Shown here in pieces: positions 44,415 to 54,524 of a DNA stretch of 64,000 nucleotides. Positions within the stretch are counted from its first letter, which is position 1; each line of letters starts with the position of its first letter. Under the pieces are notes generated by a model that was given only the letters and a program-made list of their open reading frames with translations, was not told the DNA's origin and searched no databases. The stretch is taken from NCBI GenBank assembly GCA_963575655.1, contig CAUYTY010000195.1, forward strand, positions 1 to 64,000. The letters are read 5' to 3'. Source of the DNA: Gammaproteobacteria bacterium. GTDB lineage: Bacteria > Pseudomonadota > Gammaproteobacteria > CAIRSR01. Both the position numbers and the translations under genes were made by a program.

Positions 44415-47400
44415 GTGGTTAGCACGAATCTAACCGAATTCCCGAGACCCGTACTAGTGAGCAGATTCACGCATTACTTCCGCAATTCAACCTATCAGAA
44501 CCAACTCGACGTTTCTATTACTGTCGGGGTTTTGTGCTTGGCGTTATGTTCCTTTTTGGTCAGTTCCTGGCAAGGTACTCAGCGGGTACGCCGTAATCTG
44601 ATCGAACAGGGAGAGCATATTACCGAGAGTTTGGCTCGTCAAAGTGTGCTCGCCCTACTCACTGGCTCGTCAGACAATGCGGTCGAGGCGGTGAATACCA
44701 CCCAAACGTTTCCTGGAGTGGTGAAGCTGGGGATCTACGACAGTAATAACCGCGTACTGCTGGTGCAAGGTGTGGCAGATAACTTATTGACATATGCCAC
44801 TCCCAATATCATTGGACGAAAGGCAGGGTTGTACTCTGAAACGGATAACGAATGGACTTTTAGCGCTCCGGTATATTCGCGGCACCCCGATGATTCCCCC
44901 TTCCAGGCCCAACCGGTTAAACCCGAATGGTTGGGTTATGTAGTCGTGGTTATGAGCAAGGAGACGCTGATCCACATGACGCGGGATCTATTTTTCGCCA
45001 ATTTGGTTACCTCGTTTTCCTTCGCCTTGCTGTTTCTCTTTCTGATTCATCGTCTGACTCGACGGATGATCCGACCCCTTGAGCAACTGTCAATCGCCAT
45101 GGCCTGTGCAGAGGCGGGAGAAGAAGGAGTACGTGCCACACCTTCCGGGCCATCGGATATTGCAGCTATGGCCCACTCTTTCAATAATATGATGGATGTA
45201 TTAGAGGAGCGTAAGACCGAACTGCGCGCTACGCGCGACAAGGCACTGGCATTTGCTCGCCTCAAAGCGGAATTTGCGGCAGTAGTCAGCCACGAGGTCC
45301 GTACGCCCATGAGTGGCGTTATCGGTATGTTGAACATCTTAAAGGAAACCAAACTACCCCGGCAGCAGCGCGAATTTGTTAACGTCGCTTGGGGTTCTGC
45401 CAACGCGCTGCTTGACCTGATCAACGACATTTTGGATTTCTCCAAGTTGGAGGCGGGTAAACTGGTGTTGGAACAGGTTGAGTTCTCGCCTCGTCAATTG
45501 ACTGAGGAGGTGATCGATCTGTTTTCTATAGGGGCACACCAAAAAGGGTTGGAATTGGGCTACTTGGCCTCTCCCTTGGTACCGACACGAGTACGTGGTG
45601 ACCCACAGCGGCTGCGCCAAATTCTCTCCAATCTGATCGGAAATGCAGTGAAGTTTACCCATCAGGGCGAGGTAGCAATTACGATTGAAGCAATCGGCGA
45701 TGTCACGCGGATTGCCGGGGTTGTCGATCCCAATACAAACCAAACCTCAGATATTACTGCTAGTAGGGTGGCGGACGTATTACTACAATTTGTAGTGAGT
45801 GACACCGGTATTGGTATCGCACCCGAAGCGCAGGGACAACTATTCGAGTCGTTTGCCCAGGCGGACTCATCTACCGCCAGGAAATACGGTGGTACCGGAT
45901 TAGGTCTGGCAATCTCCCGGCAACTGGTCATTTTAATGGGGGGCGAGATTGGGATTGAGAGTAAGGTGGATTGCGGAAGTCGGTTTTGGTTTACCCTACC
46001 ATTGTGCGTGGCCGCCGAGCCATCCGAGAAGGTGGCGATGCCACCGCCATGGTCGATTCTGGTGGCAGAGGAAAGCACAATCATTCGTAACTTTCTGGCA
46101 CAGAATCTGAATTCTTGGGGGTCAACCACAACCAATGCCTATTCCACGGTCGAGGTCCTGGCTGCGCTACGCACCGCCGCAGCACAGGGTAGACCTTTCG
46201 ACTTGGTAATTACTGATGTTTCCTTCGCTTTGGCTGGAGGGGGAGAACTAATTCGCAACATTCATAGTGACTATACCCTGGCCGATACTCGTACCATTTT
46301 AATGGAACGATTTGGGAGCGAGGTGGAGGCGGGGATTACGGAAAACTGGGATGTCGATGCCTATCTGGCCAAACCTTTGCATCTCGACCGGCTACGTAAT
46401 TGTCTCCTTGGTTTAGCAAAAGAAGGGAACTGTGAATTCGTAGAGAAACCAGCAACCACTACTGAAGATGCTCCGTTGAAACCTTATCGGGTGTTGGTGG
46501 TGGAAGACAATGCCACCAATCAAATGGTGGCAGTCGGTATGCTCGAAATGATCGGTTGCCACGGCATTCCAGTTGCCAGTGGTCGGGAGGCACTGGAGAT
46601 TCTGCGGAATGAACGTTTCGATCTGATACTCATGGATTGCAACATGCCAGAAATGGATGGTTATGAAACAACCGCCCATATTCGAGTACTTGAGGAAGAA
46701 CTTACCTGGGGAGCGGGACAACGGATACCCATTATCGCAGTAACCGCTAATACTCGTTTGATGGATAGGGAGCGCTGCCTATCTGCAGGGATGGACGATT
46801 ACCTCAGCAAACCGTTTACCCTCGATGGTTTGATGGCAAAGATCCATCATTGGAGTGGCCTTGAGCTATCCTGTCGACCAATTACCTTAGATGTTTCCAC
46901 TGCTCCCACCAATCAGTACGAACCATTGGATAACAAGGTCTTGGCAACCTTGCGTGAGGCATTGGGAGATACCTTTGGTCAGGCCCTTCAACCATTTCTC
47001 GAAGATACGCCGGTTTATTTGGAACGCCTCGCCAAGACATTGGTCGTTGAGGATTGGCAGGGGGTACGTCAGGCCGCTCATGCAATCAAGGGTAGTGCCG
47101 GTAACCTGGGGGCGATGCACTTTTCCCGGTTGGCCAAGCAATTGGAAGACATTGCGATCGTGATGCTCAATAGCGATTCTTCCTCCCCCACAGAACTGGA
47201 GGGTCACCCTGGAGAGCAATCTCTGGACAAATTACGAGAGGAATACAAACAGGTCAGCCAGGTCCTCGTTGCCGAAATTCAGAAACAGGTTTCGATGCCA
47301 GTGGTAACGAAACAACAATCGGCGTTGGTTCTAGTCGTAGATGACGACCGTAGCACCCGCGCCGCATTGCGCTATGCCCTGCAACGCGATGGCTTTCGCG

Positions 47401-49022
47401 TCGATGAGGCCTGCGATGGTATGCAGGCATTGGCCATGGTCGCACGCATCCATCCAGACGTGGTGCTCATGGATGCGCTAATGCCGGTCATGGATGGATT
47501 TACCGCTTGTGCCAAATTGCAGGAAATGCCTGGTGGGGCGGAATTACCAGTAATCATCGTAACCGCGCTGGAAGATACCGGTTCGATTGAACGCGCATTT
47601 ACCGTTGGTGCCCGCGACTATATCCCTAAACCACTCCACCTCACAGTGGTAAACCAACGTGTGCGGCGCATCGTGGAAAACAGCCAATCCGAGCGGCACG
47701 TGCGGCGTTTGGCCTATAACGATACCCTGACTGGGTTGGTGAATCGCTTGATGTTCGTGGATCATCTCGAGCGACGTTTGGCCTATGCCCGAGACAATGG
47801 TCAGCAATTGGCAGTATTGTTCTTGGACCTGGACCGTTTCAAATATGTCAACGATACCATGGGACACGATATTGGTGACCGTTTACTCGTTTCGGTAGCC
47901 CGACGGATCAAGCACTGTGTCCGAGATACCGATTGTGTGGCACGTTTCGGTGGTGATGAATTTACTATTGCCCTGGAAGATCTGGCCAATCCTGCGGCAG
48001 CGACGACTACGGCACAAAAGGTACGTTGTGCCCTAACGACCCCTTTCAATATTGGTGATCAGGAACTTTTTGTCTCCACCAGCATCGGGATCTCGGTCTT
48101 CCCCCATGACGGTACCGAGGTCGGCACCCTATTAAAACATGCCGATACTGCTATGTATCGAGCGAAGAAGAATAATACCGGGTACGCCTTTTACGAACCG
48201 GAAATGGAATCTTCCCTCTCGGCCCATCTACAAATGGAAAGTGCGCTACGCCATGCCCTTGAACGCGACGAATTAGTGATGTTTTATCAACCCAAGGCCG
48301 AGGTGGCGACCTGGATACCTAGTGGAATGGAGGCCCTAATTCGCTGGCGTCATCCGCAATGGGGTTTGGTTTCGCCAGTCGAGTTTATTCCAATCGCGGA
48401 AGATACCGGATTGATCCTCCCCATTGGTGAGTGGGTACTGCGTACCGTTTGTGCCCAACTCAAGTCTTGGCAAGATACGGGGCTGCCAGTATTGCCGGTA
48501 GCGGTGAATCTCTCCGGCCTTCAGATTAAACAACCCGATCTAGTCAAAATTGTAGCCGACATCCTTACGGAGACCGCGCTCGAACCGCGCTTGCTCGAAT
48601 TAGAAATCACCGAAAGTGTCCTCATGGAACATGCCAAGGAGACACTGGCAACCTTGCATCAATTGAAAGAAATTGGAGTGACTCTGGCCATTGATGATTT
48701 CGGAACTGGCTATTCCTCACTTTCCTACCTGAAGCGTTTCCCGGTGGATACGCTCAAGATTGATCGGACTTTCGTGCACGATGTGCATACCAGCCCGGAT
48801 GATGCTTCCATTATCACCAGCATTATTGCACTGGCCCATAGTCTACGGCGCACGGTAGTGGCAGAAGGGGTGGAAACAATCCAACAGCGTGAATTTCTTG
48901 TACAGGCCGGATGTGATTACATTCAAGGCTACTTGTTGGCTAAACCACTACCCGCAGAAGAGTTTGAGAGATGGCTATCGACCAGTGTTGACAGGCAATA
49001 CCAGCTTTCCGACAAGGTCTAA
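44415..49022 (+). CDS. Giant hybrid kinase: HK-REC-REC-Hpt-REC-GGDEF-EAL
   Basis: About 1535 residues from GTG 44415 (GGGGAG before it; TTG 44397 also possible). Order: membrane segment (SITVGVLCLALCSFLVSSW), periplasmic sensor of about 140 residues, second segment (LVTSFSFALLFLFLIHRL), HAMP, HisKA (AVVSHEVRTPMSGVIGM), HATPase (LIGNAVKFTHQGEVAI, GGTGLGLAIS), a degenerate receiver (ILVAEESTII, Asp kept in VITDVSF), a normal receiver (VLVVEDNATNQM, LMDCNMPEMDG), Hpt (AAHAIKGSAGNLG), a third receiver (LVVDDDRSTRAAL, LMDALMPVMDG), GGDEF with intact GGDEF, and EAL (GMEALIRWRHP, LEITESVLM, IDDFGTGYSSLSYL, VAEGVET). All phosphorelay steps and both c-di-GMP activities are in one chain. Confidence 0.92.
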   Translation: MVSTNLTEFPRPVLVSRFTHYFRNSTYQNQLDVSITVGVLCLALCSFLVSSWQGTQRVRRNLIEQGEHITESLARQSVLALLTGSSDNAVEAVNTTQTFPGVVKLGIYDSNNRVLLVQGVADNLLTYATPNIIGRKAGLYSETDNEWTFSAPVYSRHPDDSPFQAQPVKPEWLGYVVVVMSKETLIHMTRDLFFANLVTSFSFALLFLFLIHRLTRRMIRPLEQLSIAMACAEAGEEGVRATPSGPSDIAAMAHSFNNMMDVLEERKTELRATRDKALAFARLKAEFAAVVSHEVRTPMSGVIGMLNILKETKLPRQQREFVNVAWGSANALLDLINDILDFSKLEAGKLVLEQVEFSPRQLTEEVIDLFSIGAHQKGLELGYLASPLVPTRVRGDPQRLRQILSNLIGNAVKFTHQGEVAITIEAIGDVTRIAGVVDPNTNQTSDITASRVADVLLQFVVSDTGIGIAPEAQGQLFESFAQADSSTARKYGGTGLGLAISRQLVILMGGEIGIESKVDCGSRFWFTLPLCVAAEPSEKVAMPPPWSILVAEESTIIRNFLAQNLNSWGSTTTNAYSTVEVLAALRTAAAQGRPFDLVITDVSFALAGGGELIRNIHSDYTLADTRTILMERFGSEVEAGITENWDVDAYLAKPLHLDRLRNCLLGLAKEGNCEFVEKPATTTEDAPLKPYRVLVVEDNATNQMVAVGMLEMIGCHGIPVASGREALEILRNERFDLILMDCNMPEMDGYETTAHIRVLEEELTWGAGQRIPIIAVTANTRLMDRERCLSAGMDDYLSKPFTLDGLMAKIHHWSGLELSCRPITLDVSTAPTNQYEPLDNKVLATLREALGDTFGQALQPFLEDTPVYLERLAKTLVVEDWQGVRQAAHAIKGSAGNLGAMHFSRLAKQLEDIAIVMLNSDSSSPTELEGHPGEQSLDKLREEYKQVSQVLVAEIQKQVSMPVVTKQQSALVLVVDDDRSTRAALRYALQRDGFRVDEACDGMQALAMVARIHPDVVLMDALMPVMDGFTACAKLQEMPGGAELPVIIVTALEDTGSIERAFTVGARDYIPKPLHLTVVNQRVRRIVENSQSERHVRRLAYNDTLTGLVNRLMFVDHLERRLAYARDNGQQLAVLFLDLDRFKYVNDTMGHDIGDRLLVSVARRIKHCVRDTDCVARFGGDEFTIALEDLANPAAATTTAQKVRCALTTPFNIGDQELFVSTSIGISVFPHDGTEVGTLLKHADTAMYRAKKNNTGYAFYEPEMESSLSAHLQMESALRHALERDELVMFYQPKAEVATWIPSGMEALIRWRHPQWGLVSPVEFIPIAEDTGLILPIGEWVLRTVCAQLKSWQDTGLPVLPVAVNLSGLQIKQPDLVKIVADILTETALEPRLLELEITESVLMEHAKETLATLHQLKEIGVTLAIDDFGTGYSSLSYLKRFPVDTLKIDRTFVHDVHTSPDDASIITSIIALAHSLRRTVVAEGVETIQQREFLVQAGCDYIQGYLLAKPLPAEEFERWLSTSVDRQYQLSDKV

Positions 49023-49116
49023 CGGGACATAATCATCACCCCCTCCTGCTGGAGAAGGGAGGGAAATGGTTACAACGGGTCAATATCCGAACTAACTTAC
49101 AGATTATTAAAAGGCG

Positions 49117-52100
49117 ATGGTCAACTTCAGTATTCTAATTAATCACATCACTGCGAGGGTGCTACGTATATCTGGTCCTATTCGTGCCCAATGGTTATCT
49201 TGGCTAGTATTCATCGTTTCCCTTGTTATCACCTATCATGTATGGAGTAACGCACAATATAACACCATGCAGATCCAGAAGGTCGAATTCAATTGGATTG
49301 TGAACAATGTCGATGCCGAGATTGGTAAACGTATTAACACCTATGAACAGGTTATGAGGGGGCTGGATGGGTTATTCTCACGGGATACTCTCGTTACGCG
49401 AAATGAATTCCATGACTACATCGACAAACTGAACCTGGTAGAGAGCTATCCCGGTATTATGAGTATCCGATTTATACCGATCATTCCAATGATAGAAAAA
49501 GATCTACACATTGCGGCTCTCCGCAAGGAGGGTTTCTCCGCATATACGATTTTTCCCGAGGGCCAGCGTGATATTTATGCCCCTGTGGTTTACGTAGAAC
49601 CATTTGCCAACCACAATCAAGAAGTTCTTGGTCATGATATGCTCTCCGATTTGAAGTTTCCATTCCCAGGAGAATCGCCGGGGGTACGTTTCACCTCCAT
49701 GGAACAAGCCCGTGATTCTGGTAATGTCACCGTTTCTGGTAAGGTTCGTCTGGGATCTGAAACCGGAAAAGATGGGCAATCCTATTTTATGATGTTTCTC
49801 CCCCTCTACAAATACAATTCCCCACATGCCACCTTGGACGAGCGCCGCCACAACATCAGAGGTTGGATATGCTCAGTCCTCAGCACCAACGAAGTAATGA
49901 ATGGCATTGTCAATCAGTATCCCGAAATTAATACCCATGTTGACATAGAGATCTATGATGATACTGAGATGTCAATGCAATCGATGGTGTACGACGCAGA
50001 TCATTGCGGTACTGGTATCAATTATAGGGATACTTGTCTCCAACAGATAAAAACCATCAAGATTTCTGGGCACCCTTGGACGGTGATGATCCATTCTTTG
50101 TTTAATGCTGCCGGAGAAACTAATGGAGAAAAATCATTAATCATCATTGGTTCCGGTGTCGGCCTAAGTCTCTTCTTCACTATATTTACCTGGCTGTTGA
50201 TACGCGACCGAATGCGTGCACTGCAAGCAACGCTAGCGGTGAAACAAATCAGCCGCAAAAACGAAATGCTGCTACGCACTGCCAGCGATGGAATCTATAT
50301 CTTTGACCGTGAAAGTAATCTACTTCAAGTAAACGATGCGTTCTGTAGGATGCTCGGCTATACGCAGGCGGAAATGCTTAGCATGAATGTGACACAATGG
50401 AATGCGCAATGGTCTAAGGAACAGAACATGAGAAGGATTGATGCACTTGGAAATACTAATCAGACGTTTGAAACACTCCATCGCCACTGCGACGGCCACG
50501 TTATTGATGTTGAAGTTAATGCCTCACGGATAACGATTGATGGCCAAGAATTGATCTGCAATTCCGTGCGTAATATCACCAATCGTAAACGGATGGACAG
50601 GGAATTGCGCGCCAGCGAGGAGCGTTGGAGCTTTGCCCTGGAAGGCTCTGGCGACGGAGTATGGGATTGGGATTTGCAAACCGGAGAGATTGTATTTTCC
50701 GCACGTTACAAGGAAATCTTGGGGTTTCCTAGAGAAACTAACTGGAAAAATCTTGCTGATTGGAAAAACCGCGTTGACCCACGGGATATGCAGCAGGCTA
50801 TGTCGAATTTGGAGGCGTATCTGGATGGCAAGTTTCCTACCTACGCCGTTGAATATCGCATGTTATGCCAGGATGGTAGCTGGAAGTGGATACTTTCCCG
50901 TGGCATGGTGGTGAATCACGCAGATGATGGTCGTCCCCTACGCATGATCGGGACGCATACCGATATCACGGAACGTAAACATATCATAGAGGCCATCAGA
51001 AAGAGTGAAGCCCAACTCCGTCTCCTGCTGGATTCCGCCGCCGAGGCAATCTATGGGGTTGATGTGCAAGAGAATTGTACATTTTGTAATCCCTCATGCG
51101 TCCGCCTACTCGGCTACCAATCTGCCGATAAATTGATCGGTAGAAATATGCATGAATTGATTCACTATCAACGCACGAATGGCAATCCTTTCCCGGCAGA
51201 ACAATGCCCGATTGTTCAGGTAATTCAGACCGGAAAGCGGGCACATGTCGACCATGAGGTGTTTTGGCGCGCTGACGGCACCTCTTTCTTTGCGGAATAT
51301 TGGTCGTATCCGCAAGTCTTCGATGATGTAATTGTGGGGGCAGTGGTCACTTTCTTAGACATCACCGAGCGGGTGCTGGCCAATGAAAAACTACTCAAAC
51401 TCTCTCGCGCCGTAGAAAATAGTCCAGCGAGTGTCCTAATCACTGATCCAAAAGGAACGATTGAATACGTTAATCAAAAATTTACCACTGTTACCGGATA
51501 TCTTGCGCATGAGATCATCGGCCAGAACACAAGAATTCTAAATTCTGGCAAAAACTCTCGGGAGTTTTACCAGAACATGTGGGAGACCATATCATCCGGC
51601 AACGAATGGCGCGGTGAAATCTGTAATGTAAAGAAAAATGGTGAGCTTTATTTGGAATACGCCCTTATTTCTCCCATCCGTGACGATAGCGGAGTCATTA
51701 CTCATTTCGTAGCGGTCAAGGAAGATATTACTAAGCAAAAACGGATCGAGCAGGATCTAAAAAAGGCCTTGGCTGATGCAGATTCCGCAAATCGTGCCAA
51801 GAGTGATTTTCTTGCTAATATGAGTCATGAACTGCGCACCCCGATGAACGCAATTATCGGGTTTAGCCATTTGTGCCTACAGACTGATCTTTCTCCGAAA
51901 CAGTCCAGTTACTTGCACAAGGTTAATGTCTCTGCTAAAACGCTGTTGAATATTATTAACGATATCCTGGACCTTTCTAAAATTGAAGCAGGAAAAATGG
52001 AGTTGGAACAGATTCAATTTAGATTAGAGCATGTGATGGGTAATCTGGCAACTGTTATTTCCACCCGCACCGAAGAAAAGGGGCTGGAGTTGTTGTTTAA

Positions 52101-54036
52101 CATATCTCCCCAGGTTCATCATCACCTAGTTGGTGATCCGCTGCGGCTTGGGCAGGTACTACTCAATTTAGCTGGTAACGCTGTTAAGTTCACCGACCAC
52201 GGTGAGGTAGTGGTGCTGATTGAGGTGGAAAGGGAAACCGTAGAGCATGTCACGCTCCGCTTTACGATCCAGGATACAGGTATTGGTATGACGCAGGAGC
52301 AGACCAATAAACTGTTTCAAGCCTTTACCCAGGCCGATACCACAACTACCCGTAAATTTGGCGGTACTGGTCTAGGACTATCCATCAGCAAAAAACTGGT
52401 GAGTCTAATGAATGGAGAGATATGGGTGGAAAGCACCCCTGAGGTAGGATCGAGATTTATCTTTGTGGTTGGTTTCCAAAAGGTGATAGAACCACTTAGT
52501 GCGGCACGTTATTTACCGAACCCTGACTTGCGTGGCCTGCGCGTATTGGTAGTGGATGATAACGAGAATTATCGCAGGATTTTGGAGTCCTATCTGACAT
52601 TGTTTACTTTCCAGGTTACCAATGCCCCCGATGGTTTTGAGGCGTTACAAATTATTCAACAAGCATCCCAAAATGGAAGAACTTACCACCTCATAATTCT
52701 TGACTGGAAAATGCCTGGTTTGAGTGGCATTGAGGTGGCGCGGAAGATCCGCGAAATGGTTGATTTAACCAAGGCCCCAAAGATCTTGCTACTCTCTTCT
52801 TTTAATCAAAACGAAATTACGCAAAACCTCGAACACGATATTGTTAATGGAATATTGGCCAAGCCCTTTCAGATCAATGAACTGTTTAATACGATCATGG
52901 ATATCTTTGGACGTGGTTCACTTCAGGAAGATATCGATACGGAAACTGAAGATCTTGGCAAGATAAAGGCCAAGCTTCACACCCTGCGTGGGACTCAGGT
53001 GTTGTTAGTCGAGGACAATAGCATCAACCAAGAACTGGCTTCAGAACTTCTCTCCGAGTTTCAAATTGTGGTCACCTTGGCAGAGAATGGCGAACAGGCC
53101 CTGCAATGTATTCAAAAGCAAGACTTCGATTTGGTGCTGATGGACATTCAAATGCCTGGGATGAATGGCCTGGAAACTACTCATCACATTCGTGACAATC
53201 CTCGTTTTCGAGAGCGCCCCCCCATCATTGCTATGACGGCCAATGCCCTATTGGAGGATCGAGAAAAGTCTCTATCCGCAGGTATGCAAGACCATTTGGA
53301 TAAGCCTATCGATCCCCGCGCCTTGTACGAGGTCCTAATTACCTGGATAGCCCCTCGTAGCGCCAGCAATAAATGTGAATCGCTCCCTGCACCGCCTCTT
53401 GCAAACGGAGATCTGGGTGAGATTATCCTTCCAAGCCTATTGTCTGGAGTGAACATTCGATCTGGTTTATCTCATCTGACGGGTAATCGCAGGCTTTATA
53501 TTCGCCTGCTGTCCCGCTTTCGAAATATGAATAGCGGCGTTATTGATGAGCTGAAAAGGCTTTTGGCTAACGGAGAGCTAAATACTGCTCGCCGAGTACT
53601 GCATACCCTCAAGGGGAATGCGGGCAATTTGGGCATGGATACCCTGTATCAGGTAGCTATAGAAACGGAAAAAAACTGGGAAAAGGCTGGCAGCCCGGAA
53701 CGGATGGGACAACTCCTACTCCCGCTAAAACACTCCCTGGACATAGTTTTGTCCAGTTTAGCAACCCTACCCAAAGAATTGGATAGTACCGCTGTGGCCG
53801 CAGCCACCAGCATCGATCCGCATCGGATTTTGTTCCTAACCGGGGAGATGATCACCCTCCTGGACCAGGATATTGCCCAGGTGATGGACCACATGGAGGA
53901 ACTTCGTACCCTCTTGCGGGGAACTCCACACCATTCACTGTGTAACAACGTGGCTACCAGCTTGGAAGAATTCGACACCGACCGTGCCCAAGAACTTCTG
54001 CAGGAGTTGCGTGCCACCTTTTCAATAGGTGTATGA
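49117..54036 (+). CDS. CHASE-PAS hybrid histidine kinase with two receivers and Hpt
   Basis: 1639 residues. Membrane segment (WLSWLVFIVSLVITYHVWS), extracytoplasmic CHASE domain (about 80-300; YPGIMSIRFIP, VVYVEPF, GHDMLSD), second segment (LIIIGSGVGLSLFFTIFTWL), four PAS domains (about 385-880), HisKA (LANMSHELRTPMNAIIGFSH), HATPase (LNLAGNAVKFTDHGEVVV, FGGTGLGLSIS), receiver 1 (LRVLVVDDNENYRR, ILDWKMPGLSG), receiver 2 (VLLVEDNSINQEL, LMDIQMPGMNG) and Hpt (RVLHTLKGNAGNLG). CHASE domains sense small extracellular molecules. It follows the previous kinase by 94 bases; the SpoIIE phosphatase downstream is a plausible output. Confidence 0.92.
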   Translation: MVNFSILINHITARVLRISGPIRAQWLSWLVFIVSLVITYHVWSNAQYNTMQIQKVEFNWIVNNVDAEIGKRINTYEQVMRGLDGLFSRDTLVTRNEFHDYIDKLNLVESYPGIMSIRFIPIIPMIEKDLHIAALRKEGFSAYTIFPEGQRDIYAPVVYVEPFANHNQEVLGHDMLSDLKFPFPGESPGVRFTSMEQARDSGNVTVSGKVRLGSETGKDGQSYFMMFLPLYKYNSPHATLDERRHNIRGWICSVLSTNEVMNGIVNQYPEINTHVDIEIYDDTEMSMQSMVYDADHCGTGINYRDTCLQQIKTIKISGHPWTVMIHSLFNAAGETNGEKSLIIIGSGVGLSLFFTIFTWLLIRDRMRALQATLAVKQISRKNEMLLRTASDGIYIFDRESNLLQVNDAFCRMLGYTQAEMLSMNVTQWNAQWSKEQNMRRIDALGNTNQTFETLHRHCDGHVIDVEVNASRITIDGQELICNSVRNITNRKRMDRELRASEERWSFALEGSGDGVWDWDLQTGEIVFSARYKEILGFPRETNWKNLADWKNRVDPRDMQQAMSNLEAYLDGKFPTYAVEYRMLCQDGSWKWILSRGMVVNHADDGRPLRMIGTHTDITERKHIIEAIRKSEAQLRLLLDSAAEAIYGVDVQENCTFCNPSCVRLLGYQSADKLIGRNMHELIHYQRTNGNPFPAEQCPIVQVIQTGKRAHVDHEVFWRADGTSFFAEYWSYPQVFDDVIVGAVVTFLDITERVLANEKLLKLSRAVENSPASVLITDPKGTIEYVNQKFTTVTGYLAHEIIGQNTRILNSGKNSREFYQNMWETISSGNEWRGEICNVKKNGELYLEYALISPIRDDSGVITHFVAVKEDITKQKRIEQDLKKALADADSANRAKSDFLANMSHELRTPMNAIIGFSHLCLQTDLSPKQSSYLHKVNVSAKTLLNIINDILDLSKIEAGKMELEQIQFRLEHVMGNLATVISTRTEEKGLELLFNISPQVHHHLVGDPLRLGQVLLNLAGNAVKFTDHGEVVVLIEVERETVEHVTLRFTIQDTGIGMTQEQTNKLFQAFTQADTTTTRKFGGTGLGLSISKKLVSLMNGEIWVESTPEVGSRFIFVVGFQKVIEPLSAARYLPNPDLRGLRVLVVDDNENYRRILESYLTLFTFQVTNAPDGFEALQIIQQASQNGRTYHLIILDWKMPGLSGIEVARKIREMVDLTKAPKILLLSSFNQNEITQNLEHDIVNGILAKPFQINELFNTIMDIFGRGSLQEDIDTETEDLGKIKAKLHTLRGTQVLLVEDNSINQELASELLSEFQIVVTLAENGEQALQCIQKQDFDLVLMDIQMPGMNGLETTHHIRDNPRFRERPPIIAMTANALLEDREKSLSAGMQDHLDKPIDPRALYEVLITWIAPRSASNKCESLPAPPLANGDLGEIILPSLLSGVNIRSGLSHLTGNRRLYIRLLSRFRNMNSGVIDELKRLLANGELNTARRVLHTLKGNAGNLGMDTLYQVAIETEKNWEKAGSPERMGQLLLPLKHSLDIVLSSLATLPKELDSTAVAAATSIDPHRILFLTGEMITLLDQDIAQVMDHMEELRTLLRGTPHHSLCNNVATSLEEFDTDRAQELLQELRATFSIGV

Positions 54037-54123
54037 ACGAATCCCTGGGCTTTCGCTGAGCCATTCCAGTTAGCATTGGTAATGCCAGCGTAATAGGTTA
54101 TCTTATTTCCATCTAAGTTACTG

Positions 54124-54250
54124 GGTGGTGCCTTACGTTGACCTAGCTGGCAGAGCTGGAAAGGAAATCCACTCATGAACTGAGCAAACATGATCGGTAA
54201 AATCAGCAGTCATGGCTGGTGTTCGATCTTTCCATTTTCCACGATCATCT
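54124..54250 (-). mobile_element. Right-end fragment of the IS1/IS1595-type element
   Basis: On the minus strand it reads DDRGKWKDRTPAMTADFTDH, VCSVHEWISFPALPARST and stop, then AAGGCACCACC. It matches the last 40 codons and end of the element whose right boundary is at 3562, at about 85 percent identity by eye, but without the internal stop of that copy. Only this end is present. Confidence 0.75.
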
Positions 54251-54259
54251 TTAATACGT

Positions 54260-54407
54260 AACCCAAGTTGCCACCTACGGTCTCAAGCCATAATTCTTTC
54301 CAGACAAGTAATTTTCTGGTCGCCCTCCCTCCAACCCCTTTCCGTTGGGAGGGGGTTGGAGGGAGGGCGACCAGAAAATTACTCAATGTAGGTAGCAACT
54401 TGGATTA
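54260..54407. repeat. R-ended element with a different, near-perfect hairpin (R7)
   Basis: Outer ends AACCCAAGTTGCCACCTA and GTAGGTAGCAACTTGGATT belong to the R family. The interior is a near-perfect inverted repeat of about 35 bases per arm, beginning AGTAATTTTCTGGTCGCCCT (54307) and ending in its complement at 54383, unrelated to the usual R core. It lies between the CHASE kinase and the SpoIIE gene. Confidence 0.8.
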
Positions 54408-54524
54408 TTTAAGTCCGCGAATTATATAGGGACACAATAGCCCTTATTATACATTCATGAGCCAGTCATCGAATTGAATTCCCGGAAAATAATACCATAC
54501 GAGAAATATCGAAGAGAGGAACCT

